From positions 1 through 64,000 of the forward strand of contig NZ_BMGR01000001.1 of the NCBI RefSeq assembly GCF_014640295.1: a stretch of 64,000 nucleotides of DNA. Direction: 5' to 3'. Source of the DNA: Paenibacillus abyssi. GTDB lineage: Bacteria > Bacillota > Bacilli > Paenibacillales > Paenibacillaceae. The notes under the pieces are model-generated. The model saw only the letters and a program-made list of their open reading frames with translations, made no database searches and was not told where the DNA came from. Each line of letters opens with the position of its first letter. Within the stretch, counting starts at the first letter, position 1. Below, one piece after another: positions 1 through 6,803 of this stretch. A program made the position numbers and the translations under genes.

Positions 1-66
1 AAAACCTCACGTACGGTTTGATGAGGAGGGGCTGGGCTTCGCCCAGCCTTTCACTCTAGTATCCCT
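1..66 (+). mobile_element. 3' end of a group II intron (part of domain V, and domain VI)
   Basis: The first bases read as the GAAA-type loop and 3' strand of a group II intron domain V (ACCTCACGTACGGTT). They are followed by a domain VI-like hairpin with stem GGCTGGGC/GCCCAGCC at about 31-49 and a candidate bulged branch-point A in TTTCACTC just after it. The 5' strand of domain V, the other domains and any intron-encoded reverse transcriptase lie outside the window. The exact 3' splice junction is not certain and should fall within about 57-70. The qor start codon lies about 45 bp downstream, so the intron sits in that gene's upstream region. Confidence 0.72.
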
Positions 67-111
67 ATTGTACAAGCTCATTTGCAGCATAACTCTGTAG
101 GAGGTATTCAA

Positions 112-1086
112 ATGAAAGCTGTATTGGTCGATGAAAAAACGAAACAGCTGTACATAGGCAATGCCGCAGACCCTGAAATGTCTGAAGGGGAGCTGCTTGT
201 CAGCGTCAAAGCAACTGCGCTCAACCGGGCGGATCTTTTGCAAAAGCGGGGGCTCTATCCGCCGCCGCAGGGAGCATCGCCGATTCTCGGACTCGAAATG
301 TCCGGCGTAGTGGAGAAAGTCGGGAGTAAGGTAGAGGCTTGGAAAGCGGGAGATCGGGTGTTTGCTCTTCTTCCTGGCGGCGGTTATGCAGAGAAAGTCA
401 GCATTCCGGCCGGTATGGCCATGCGAATTCCCGACCGGTTTTCATTTGAGGAAGCAGCGGCGATCCCCGAGGTTTTTTTAACCGCTTATCTGAATCTGTT
501 TGTGCTTGGCGGATTAAAGCCCGGCCAGACGGTTCTGATTCATGCCGGAGCGAGCGGCGTCGGAACGGCGGCGATCCAGCTGGTGAAAGAAGCAGTGGCG
601 ACCGCCATCGTAACAGCCGGCAGTGAGGAAAAACGTAACAGCTGCCTTCAACTTGGCGCCGATGCAGCGATCGATTATAAAGCGGGCCCATTTGCTCCGC
701 GCGTAATGGAAGCAACAGCCGGTCACGGCGTTCATATCATTATGGATTTTATCGGCGCTTCGTACTGGGAACAAAATATCGAATCGCTGGCCATGGATGG
801 AAGGCTGATTGTTATTGGCATGATGGGCGGAAGTACAATCAAGGAACTGGATCTCGGCCTGCTGCTAAGAAAGCGGCTGCAGATCATTGGAACCGCACTC
901 CGTTCCCAGCTGCCTGAGTATAAGATACGCCTTACGCAGCAATTTGCTGCCTTTGCTATGCCCTTATTTGAAGATGGGCGCCTGAAACCGGTCATTGACT
1001 CGGTATGGGAATGGGATAAAGCGGACAGTGCGCATGAGTATATGGAAGAAAACAAAAACACGGGTAAGATCATTCTTCGTGTATAA
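112..1086 (+). CDS. NAD(P)H:quinone oxidoreductase, PIG3-like (zinc-free MDR family)
   Basis: Predicted cytosolic medium-chain dehydrogenase/reductase of 324 residues that reduces quinones or similar electrophiles with NAD(P)H. The N-terminal GroES-like domain carries the family block [16 protein letters not shown] (residues 38-53). The Rossmann domain has the nucleotide loop [13 protein letters not shown] (about 144-156). The cysteine and histidine zinc ligands of alcohol dehydrogenases are not evident, which fits the QOR branch. The start at 112 was chosen because AGGAGG lies 5-10 bases upstream; an in-frame ATG at 82 has no ribosome binding site. It follows the intron end closely, so its native promoter may have been separated from it. 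The exact substrate is unknown. Confidence 0.9.
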   Translation: MKAVLVDEKTKQLYIGNAADPEMSEGELLVSVKATALNRADLLQKRGLYPPPQGASPILGLEMSGVVEKVGSKVEAWKAGDRVFALLPGGGYAEKVSIPAGMAMRIPDRFSFEEAAAIPEVFLTAYLNLFVLGGLKPGQTVLIHAGASGVGTAAIQLVKEAVATAIVTAGSEEKRNSCLQLGADAAIDYKAGPFAPRVMEATAGHGVHIIMDFIGASYWEQNIESLAMDGRLIVIGMMGGSTIKELDLGLLLRKRLQIIGTALRSQLPEYKIRLTQQFAAFAMPLFEDGRLKPVIDSVWEWDKADSAHEYMEENKNTGKIILRV

Positions 1087-1121
1087 TAGATCCTATCGAA
1101 ATTTATTTGGGGGAGAATTCA

Positions 1122-1718
1122 TTGGCACAGCTTTACTACAAATACGGAACGATGAACAGCGGCAAATCGTTCGAAATCATCAAGGTCGCCCATAACTATG
1201 AGGAGCAGGGCAAGCCCGTGCTTATCTACTCCCCTGCGGTCAGCGCGAGGGGTCAAGCGGAGCTCGTAGGTTCCCGGGTGGGATTCGAGCGTCCGGCCAT
1301 ACCTGTGAATGAGCAGACTGATCTTTACGAGAGTGTCCTGACGCAGCTTTCGTCGGATGGTTCCAGACGGATCCATTGTGTGCTTATTGATGAAGCGCAA
1401 TTTCTCAAGCAGCATCATATTTTACAGCTCACGCGCGTTGTTGATGAATTGAATATCCCCGTTATGGCGTTCGGATTGAAAAATGATTTTCAAAACCGGC
1501 TCTTTGAAGGCAGTTACTATTTACTAGTGCAAGCAGACAAAATCGAGGAGATTAAGACGATATGCTGGTACTGTGATCGCAAGGCGACGATGGTGATCCG
1601 ATTTCTGGACGGGCAGCCGATCAATACCGGCGAGCAGATTCAAATCGGGGGCAATGATGACTATAAACCGGTATGCCGGCGCTGTTACAATCAAGCCTTT
1701 CAGAAGGAATCGCAATAG
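1122..1718 (+). CDS. tdk: Thymidine kinase (type II)
   Basis: Phosphorylates thymidine with ATP to dTMP in the nucleotide salvage pathway; a cytosolic, typically tetrameric enzyme. The 198-residue product begins [16 protein letters not shown], which contains the P-loop (G9-S16). It has the Walker B-like LIDEAQFL near residue 90 and two C-terminal Cys pairs (CWYC and CRRC) that form the structural zinc site. The TTG start at 1122 is preceded by GGGGGA at 8 bases; an in-frame TTG at 1107 lies before that site. It is 35 bp downstream of the quinone oxidoreductase gene and 33 bp upstream of the lrgA-like gene, so co-transcription is likely. Confidence 0.95.
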   Translation: MAQLYYKYGTMNSGKSFEIIKVAHNYEEQGKPVLIYSPAVSARGQAELVGSRVGFERPAIPVNEQTDLYESVLTQLSSDGSRRIHCVLIDEAQFLKQHHILQLTRVVDELNIPVMAFGLKNDFQNRLFEGSYYLLVQADKIEEIKTICWYCDRKATMVIRFLDGQPINTGEQIQIGGNDDYKPVCRRCYNQAFQKESQ

Positions 1719-1751
1719 GGCCGATCATAAGAGAAGGCAGGAGGCTGGCAT

Positions 1752-2114
1752 ATGCTTGGTTTAGCTATACTACTAATGTTTCAGTTCGCGGGAATTCTTC
1801 TGAAAGAGTGGCTCTCGCTTCCGATTCCGGCGAATGTCATCGGCATGCTTCTATTCACCTGCTCGCTGTTTTTCGGATGGGTGAAGCTGCAGTGGGTGGA
1901 AGGCGCGGCCACGTTTTTGATCCGACATATGATGCTGTTTTTTTTGCCTTATGTCGTTGGCACGTTAGTTCTTTCACGTTATGTGGAAACAAATAAGCTG
2001 CTCGCCGTCGCTTTTTCATTGGTTGCGAGCACGATTGCGGTATTGCTCGCGACCGGGTGGGTTGCGAAGCTGTTAGAGCGGAAGGAGGCGGAGGCCAATG
2101 CCGGCGATCGCTGA
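1752..2114 (+). CDS. LrgA/CidA family membrane protein
   Basis: Small 120-residue integral membrane protein of the LrgA/CidA (holin-like) family, with about four hydrophobic segments and the typical LxLPIPANVIGMLLLF-type block near residues 26-42. These proteins act with LrgB/CidB partners. They have been described as holin-like modulators of murein hydrolases, and Bacillus homologues as pyruvate transport components. The start ATG has GGAGG 6-10 bases upstream. Its last 17 bases overlap the partner gene, indicating translational coupling. Whether this pair corresponds to lrgAB or cidAB cannot be decided from sequence alone, and no LytSR-type regulator is visible nearby. Confidence 0.9.
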   Translation: MLGLAILLMFQFAGILLKEWLSLPIPANVIGMLLFTCSLFFGWVKLQWVEGAATFLIRHMMLFFLPYVVGTLVLSRYVETNKLLAVAFSLVASTIAVLLATGWVAKLLERKEAEANAGDR

Positions 2115-2790
2115 TTGGATACAAGGGCCGGAGTGGGCCGTTGCCGTCACTGTAGCAGCTTATGCGGCAGCACTGCTTCTCCGAAATAAATTCAAATGGA
2201 TGCATCCGTTATTTACAGGTGCTGCAGCTGTCATCCTGTTTCTTACTTTCACAGACATTTCCTACGAGGATTACCGAATCGGCGGCGATCTGATCTTGTT
2301 TATGCTTGGACCGGCAACCGTGGCGCTTGGCGTACCCTTATACAAGCATTCGCAGCGGCTGCGCCGCCACATTCCCGGCATCCTGGCGGGCGTAATGGCA
2401 GGCTCGGTGGTTTCCATAGCCGGTGCGTGGCTGCTGGCTTCTGTATCGGGTTTGTCTACGGCAATCTTATATTCGATGATCCCCAAATCCGTGACCGCAG
2501 CTGTTTCTGTACCGCTGTCTGAACAGCTGGGCGGAATCCCGGAACTGACAGCAGTATTGACGGTATTGACAGGCTTAATAGGCAGTATGTTCGGTCCGAT
2601 GGTGCTGAAGCTTTTCGGCATTCGCCGTGATCTGGCGATCGGGGTTGCGGTCGGAACCGCCTCGCATGGGATCGGTACGGCAAGACTGGTGAACGATTCA
2701 GAATGGCAAGCCAGCGTCAGTGCGCTCTCGATGAGCCTAAGCTGTATTATTACGCCTATTTTCATCCTGCCGCTGTATTGGTTGATCTGA
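2098..2790 (+). CDS. LrgB/CidB family membrane protein
   Basis: A 230-residue polytopic membrane protein of the LrgB/CidB family. Hydrophobic helices span most of the length, and the family-specific blocks IPKSVTAAVSVPLSEQLGG (about residues 128-146) and GTASHGIGTARL (about 186-197) are clear. It is the partner of the overlapping LrgA-like gene, and together they probably form a membrane complex for pyruvate or small-acid flux, or for control of autolysis. The ATG lies inside the end of the upstream gene behind GGAGGCGGAGG. An intrinsic terminator about 70 bp downstream closes the run of genes starting at the quinone oxidoreductase. Confidence 0.92.
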   Translation: MPAIADWIQGPEWAVAVTVAAYAAALLLRNKFKWMHPLFTGAAAVILFLTFTDISYEDYRIGGDLILFMLGPATVALGVPLYKHSQRLRRHIPGILAGVMAGSVVSIAGAWLLASVSGLSTAILYSMIPKSVTAAVSVPLSEQLGGIPELTAVLTVLTGLIGSMFGPMVLKLFGIRRDLAIGVAVGTASHGIGTARLVNDSEWQASVSALSMSLSCIITPIFILPLYWLI

Positions 2791-2857
2791 ATTAACAGGT
2801 TGCTATAGTTGCTATAATAATATAAATATTTGAGCAGGTGGATCGATAACACTTGAA

Positions 2858-2895
2858 GAGGGATGGCCGTTCAAAAGGACGGCTATCCCTTTTTT
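2858..2895 (+). terminator. Intrinsic terminator after the LrgB-like gene
   Basis: Inverted repeat GGGATGGCCGT / ACGGCTATCCC (one G-U pair) with an 8-base loop, followed by six T residues. It closes the group of genes ending at 2790. Confidence 0.9.
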
Positions 2896-3006
2896 CTGCT
2901 TTTTTCAATGATAGATTCTCCTATCTTTTTCAAGATATGATTAGAGATTTCTAGTTTTTAAGCGTATAATGATAGATAGACCAGCTAGAGAAGGAGGTTT
3001 TATTCG

Positions 3007-4251
3007 TTGAGATGGAAAGCTTTTATCTCTGTATTCCTGATGGTTGCCCTTCTCTGCACGCCATTTAATAACGAGGCTATACATGCTGCCGCGGCCCCCA
3101 AGGTTACGATATTGCTCGATGGGTATCCTCTGCCGTTTCCAGAGGAGCCCATTATTATTAAAGGGTATACCATGGTGCCGTTTCGCGCAATTGCAGAAGC
3201 GATCGGCATTAAAGTGCAGTACGAAAATTCATCCAAACGCATTACAGCGACAAGACAGGATGAATCCGGCAGCCATACAGTGGTGCTTCAGCTTAATAAC
3301 ACAACGGCACAAGTGGATGGTCAACCGGTGAAGCTTGCGGTTCCGCCTCAAGCCAAGAACGGACATACCTTAATTCCGCTTAGCTTCTTCAGCCGCCAGT
3401 TCGGTGCAGGAGTGGGTTTTGAAAACAAGACGAAGACCGTTGCGATCACTTCTCCAAAGAGAAGCATGTATGTATCCGGGTATTATGCGCTCTCCTCATT
3501 TTCCGAGCGGGGAATGATCACCGGAATGGGTTCGGTTGCTTTCGGCTGGAGCCGCATCGATCGGGAGAGCAGCTTTACGACGGAGGGAACGGATTTCAGA
3601 TGGCCGAGGGCTGCCGGGGAGATCACGCCAGAGCGAATCGTACAGGAGACTGCAGCGGCCGGTACAACGCCTTATCTGATGGTGTATGCGACAGACGGAA
3701 TGCTCGAGCTTACGAAGGTCATCGAGGACTCGAATCTGCGGCAGCAAACGATAGACAGTATTGTTGATCTGGCCGTTCAGAAGGGCTTCCAAGGGGTGCA
3801 TCTTGACTTCGAAGGATTAGGGATGACGGGAGACAAGCAGAAAGTGAGAAAGCAATTTAATGAGTTCGTCAGGTTGATGTCGGAACAAACCCGGGCGGCC
3901 AACTTAAAGCTTTCCCTTGCCTTACATCCGATAAATTCAGTGTATCAAGGTTATGATTACCGAACTTTAGCCGCATATGCGGATGAATTGGTGATCATGG
4001 CTTATGCTTATGAAGATGAGAGCCGACCGGAACCGATGGACAAAGTGGATGAGGCGATTCGCCTTGCTCTGCAAGAAACGGAAGCCGGCAAGCTCGTGCT
4101 CGGCATTTCGATGGGCAGTGAAAACGCCCAATCCGTAAATAGCAAGATCGGGTTAGCCAAGCGTTATAATCTGAAAGGAATCGCTTTATGGAGATTAGGA
4201 TTGATCGGTGAAGAAGCCTTTCATGAAATGAAAAAATCGATCTCGTTTTAA
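3007..4251 (+). CDS. Secreted stalk-domain (copper amine oxidase N-terminal-like) protein with GH18-type C-terminal domain
   Basis: A 414-residue predicted exported protein. Residues 1-29 form a signal peptide ending in HAAAA. About residues 32-150 match the copper-amine-oxidase N-terminal 'stalk' domain (MVPFRAIAEAIG, then LIPLSFF). From about 158 to the end it resembles a glycoside hydrolase 18-like TIM barrel related to spore cortex and peptidoglycan N-acetylglucosaminidases such as YaaH and SleL. The segment GVHLDFEGL keeps the last Asp (D267) and the catalytic Glu (E269) of the GH18 motif, while the first two acidic positions are Gln and His. The TTG start at 3007 has AAGGAGG nine bases upstream. 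The likely role is cell wall or chitin-like glycan cleavage; the true substrate is unknown. Confidence 0.8.
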   Translation: MRWKAFISVFLMVALLCTPFNNEAIHAAAAPKVTILLDGYPLPFPEEPIIIKGYTMVPFRAIAEAIGIKVQYENSSKRITATRQDESGSHTVVLQLNNTTAQVDGQPVKLAVPPQAKNGHTLIPLSFFSRQFGAGVGFENKTKTVAITSPKRSMYVSGYYALSSFSERGMITGMGSVAFGWSRIDRESSFTTEGTDFRWPRAAGEITPERIVQETAAAGTTPYLMVYATDGMLELTKVIEDSNLRQQTIDSIVDLAVQKGFQGVHLDFEGLGMTGDKQKVRKQFNEFVRLMSEQTRAANLKLSLALHPINSVYQGYDYRTLAAYADELVIMAYAYEDESRPEPMDKVDEAIRLALQETEAGKLVLGISMGSENAQSVNSKIGLAKRYNLKGIALWRLGLIGEEAFHEMKKSISF

Positions 4252-4278
4252 GTGATGAAAATAAGTGCAGACGACAAT

Positions 4279-4315
4279 CATGGGGCCGCGTATCATTACG
4301 CGACCCCATTCTTTT
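4279..4315 (+). terminator. Intrinsic terminator after the GH18-like gene
   Basis: ATGGGGCCGCGTA pairs with TACGCGACCCCAT across a 4-base loop, followed by TCTTTT. Confidence 0.85.
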
Positions 4316-4419
4316 GAGCGATTGTGCGTGTTATGGAGTTGGTTGATTTCGTTGTTGTGAACTGAAATAATAAAGATAACAGAGTTAAAATAAAGAAACA
4401 AAGTTTGGGGAGGCAAGCT

Positions 4420-5097
4420 ATGGGGAAGGTTGCGGTTGTAGCTGGTGCTGCGGGTTTAGTCGGAAAAGAATTGGTGCAATTGCTGTTACAGCATCCCGAT
4501 TATGAACGGGTCATTGCGTTGGTTCGCCGTAAGTCAGGAGCAGAGCAGGGCAAGCTGATCGAGCTAGTCGTGTCGTTCGACCGGCTTGAACAGGAAGCGT
4601 CTGGCTTGATGAAGGGGGCTGACGTGTTCTGTGCGTTAGGCACAACGATTAAAAAAGCGAAATCGCAGGAGCAGTTTCGCCGGGTTGATTATGTTTATCC
4701 GCTGCAATTGGGTGAGCTTGGGAAACGGGAAGGGGTTCGTTCCTATTCCGTCATAACGGCAATGGGTGCCAATGAGCAGTCGAGATTCTTTTACAGCCGC
4801 GTAAAAGGCGAGCTGGAAACGAGGCTTGCCGCACTAGGGCTGAATACACTCCATATCTTCAGGCCGTCACTGCTGCTCGGGGATCGCGAGGAATTCAGGC
4901 TCGGAGAACGGATCGGCGGGGCCGCTGCCAAACCGTTGTCTTTCCTGTTAAACGGGCCGCTTCGCAAATATCGCGCGATCGAAGCGACGACGGTAGCTGA
5001 AGCGATGGTGGCCGCGGTACAGAGGGAATCGAATCCAGGTGTACATATCTATGAATCCGATCGAATTGAACAAATCGCAAAATCATTTGCAAAGTGA
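4420..5097 (+). CDS. NAD(P)-binding oxidoreductase, TIP30/HTATIP2-like SDR
   Basis: A 225-residue atypical short-chain dehydrogenase. The N-terminal Rossmann motif VAGAAGLVGKELVQLL (about residues 6-21) binds the dinucleotide. The downstream blocks ALGTTIKKAKS and ITAMGANEQSRFFYSRVKGELE contain a YxxxK-type pair (Y and K near residue 130). This arrangement matches the TIP30/HTATIP2-like family and its bacterial relatives, whose substrates are mostly unknown. Translation starts at ATG 4420, preceded by GGGGAGG. It appears to be monocistronic, with a terminator upstream and the tRNA operon converging from downstream. Confidence 0.8.
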   Translation: MGKVAVVAGAAGLVGKELVQLLLQHPDYERVIALVRRKSGAEQGKLIELVVSFDRLEQEASGLMKGADVFCALGTTIKKAKSQEQFRRVDYVYPLQLGELGKREGVRSYSVITAMGANEQSRFFYSRVKGELETRLAALGLNTLHIFRPSLLLGDREEFRLGERIGGAAAKPLSFLLNGPLRKYRAIEATTVAEAMVAAVQRESNPGVHIYESDRIEQIAKSFAK

Positions 5098-5111
5098 AGT
5101 GAACATAGAAA

Positions 5112-5139
5112 ACAAAAAAAGCTTGATTTCTCAAGCTTT
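5112..5139 (-). terminator. Intrinsic terminator of the tRNA operon
   Basis: On the minus strand AAAGCTTGA and TCAAGCTTT form a hairpin with a 4-base loop, followed by a run of T residues. It lies 40 bp beyond tRNA-Pro and may also stop plus-strand transcription from the oxidoreductase gene. Confidence 0.8.
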
Positions 5140-5175
5140 CTACGATTGGTTTTATTCAAATTTCAGTAGTATAAA

Positions 5176-5252
5176 TGGTCGGGACGACACGATTTGAACA
5201 TGCGACCCCCTGGTCCCAAACCAGGTGCTCTACCAAGCTGAGCTACGTCCCG
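5176..5252 (-). tRNA. tRNA-Pro (anticodon TGG)
   Basis: A 77-nt cloverleaf with encoded CCA, read on the minus strand. Acceptor stem CGGGACG/CGTCCCG, anticodon loop TTTGGGA with anticodon TGG, and a T-arm containing GTTCAAATC. It is 9 bp from tRNA-Thr and shares its transcription unit. Confidence 0.97.
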
Positions 5253-5261
5253 AGAGAAAGA

Positions 5262-5337
<76 letters not shown>

Positions 5338-5361
5338 ACGTATCTCGCAATCACGAAATGT

Positions 5362-5391
5362 ATTATCTCACAGATTATTATAAATATGCAA
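5362..5391 (-). promoter_or_regulatory. Sigma-A promoter of the tRNA-Thr/tRNA-Pro operon
   Basis: On the minus strand TTGCAT and GATAAT are separated by 18 bases, with an extended -10 TG one base before the hexamer. It lies about 25 bp upstream of tRNA-Thr. Confidence 0.6.
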
Positions 5392-5515
5392 GTGTTTTTT
5401 TGAAATATTTTGATGGTTTAAAATCAAGAACTATCGGTGGAGTAGAAGGGGATTGCGGGCGCAAAGCGAAGGTATTACAATGGACAGATCCATCATTTCT
5501 AGCGGAGGGAAACCA

Positions 5516-5806
5516 ATGAATGAAGTTGTAATTGGCCGGGTTCAGCAATTCGAAAAGCTTCCGGCAGAACTGCGGATTGAAAAGGATACTTACTTTTTGC
5601 TGAAGAACGAAGATCAGTTTCTTCTTGTCTCCAGCATTTGTCCGCATGCAGGGCAGCTTGTTGAGATTGAATATGGTGAATTAGTGTGTCCGATGCACGG
5701 CTGGACTTTCAATACGCACACAGGTGCGTGTCTTAATGTACCGAGCAAGGGGCTCGAATCTTATCCGGTCATCGTGAGAGATGATGAATTAATCGCGCAG
5801 CTGTAA
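5516..5806 (+). CDS. Rieske [2Fe-2S] ferredoxin-like protein
   Basis: A 96-residue soluble single-domain Rieske protein. The cluster ligands are visible as C42-x-H44 (CPHAG) and C58-x2-H61 (CPMHGW). It resembles the small NirD-like or oxygenase ferredoxins that pass electrons to a partner enzyme. No oxygenase or reductase partner lies next to it, so its electron acceptor is unknown. The ATG at 5516 has CGGAGGGA at 6 bases; an in-frame upstream extension to 5453 lacks a ribosome site. It is divergent from the tRNA operon and convergent with the glutathione peroxidase gene. Confidence 0.88.
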   Translation: MNEVVIGRVQQFEKLPAELRIEKDTYFLLKNEDQFLLVSSICPHAGQLVEIEYGELVCPMHGWTFNTHTGACLNVPSKGLESYPVIVRDDELIAQL

Positions 5807-5825
5807 AACAGCGATGGGTTGACTG

Positions 5826-5854
5826 AGGGTCTGCACCTTTATGGGGCAGGCCCT
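5826..5854 (+). terminator. Possible terminator after the Rieske gene
   Basis: AGGGTCTGC and GCAGGCCCT can pair (with wobble) across about 11 bases, but no strong T-run follows. The rest of the stretch to 6045 shows nothing I recognise. Confidence 0.35.
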
Positions 5855-6045
5855 TCATGGTTGTACAACCGATTCGTTCAATACGATCAGAGTTCACTCT
5901 GCCCGCTAGTGATATGATAGTCAAGCTGGCTATCGGTATCCATTAGCATCAGGTAAAATCCGAGGTCATGCCCGTATCAATACGCTTGCCCCGTTGCTAA
6001 TGATTGAATACAGGAATAGATATAAACTATATACTGCTGGAGCTA

Positions 6046-6085
6046 ACAAAAACAGCACAGCTCTTCATAAAGAAAAGCAGTGCTG
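6046..6085 (-). terminator. Intrinsic terminator of the glutathione peroxidase gene
   Basis: On the minus strand CAGCAC-TG-CTTTTC and GAAGAG-CT-GTGCTG form a long stem with one mismatch and a 5-base loop, followed by TTTTTG. Confidence 0.8.
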
Positions 6086-6103
6086 CAGGATTCGGCTTTT
6101 ATT

Positions 6104-6580
6104 TTATAACAAGCTTTTGATATCTTCTTCGATTGCAGAAGGTTCGGTACGCGCGCTGTACTGTTTGATCACATTGCCGTCCCGGTCAACGAGGAATTTA
6201 ACAAAGTTCCATTCAATCTCACCAGTGCGGTAAGCTTCGGGAACCTCGTTGACAAGATGTACATAGAGCGGATGCGCATGCTCGCCTTTTACATCGATTT
6301 TGGCAAACATCGGGAAGGTGACCTTGTAATTAAGATCGCAGAACTGTTTGATTTCTTCTTCCGTACCCGGTTCCTGACCTGCAAATTGATTGCACGGAAA
6401 GCCAAGCACGACAAGCCCTTGATCCTGATACGATTCGTACAGTTTTTGAAGTCCTTCGTAATGCGGCGTCAGTCCGCATGCGCTTGCCGTATTCACGATC
6501 AGCATGACTTTCCCTTTGTAAGACGAGAGGGTTGTCTCCTCACCGTCAATCGTTTTGACTTGGAAATCATAGATTGTCAT
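6104..6580 (-). CDS. Glutathione peroxidase-family thiol peroxidase
   Basis: A 158-residue cytosolic peroxidase of the GPx family that reduces hydroperoxides. In bacteria without glutathione it usually uses thioredoxin or bacillithiol. The catalytic tetrad is readable: C35 in NTASACGLTP (cysteine, not selenocysteine), Q69 in NQFAGQEPG, and W124-N125 in EWNFVKFL. A second Cys at 63 or 81 could act as the resolving residue. The ATG at 6580 follows AGGAGGAAAG on the minus strand; a longer in-frame extension has no ribosome site. The leader contains a hairpin with a T-run (separate entry). No PerR-type operator was recognised. Confidence 0.92.
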   Translation of the reverse strand: MTIYDFQVKTIDGEETTLSSYKGKVMLIVNTASACGLTPHYEGLQKLYESYQDQGLVVLGFPCNQFAGQEPGTEEEIKQFCDLNYKVTFPMFAKIDVKGEHAHPLYVHLVNEVPEAYRTGEIEWNFVKFLVDRDGNVIKQYSARTEPSAIEEDIKSLL

Positions 6581-6616
6581 TTGCTTTCCTCCTATGTAAT
6601 TGATGTGTGATTGAGC

Positions 6617-6648
6617 AAAAAAAAAAGCACCTGAATTGATTTCAGATA
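6617..6648 (-). promoter_or_regulatory. Hairpin with long T-run in the leader of the glutathione peroxidase gene
   Basis: On the minus strand ATCTGAA and TTCAGGT form a 7-bp stem with a 5-base loop, followed two bases later by ten T residues. This terminator-like element lies about 40 bp before the start codon, so it could attenuate the gene or end an upstream minus-strand transcript. Confidence 0.4.
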
Positions 6649-6803
6649 CACTTGCTGATACAATATAAACTGGTGACAATAAAAAAGTGAATTGAATGAG
6701 ATTAACCCAATAATAATTATATCACTTTGGGGCAAGCGTGTCAACCCTATGAAAAAAGGCCAATTATTGAATGATATATCTTTACTTAGGAGGTCGAACC
6801 GGA

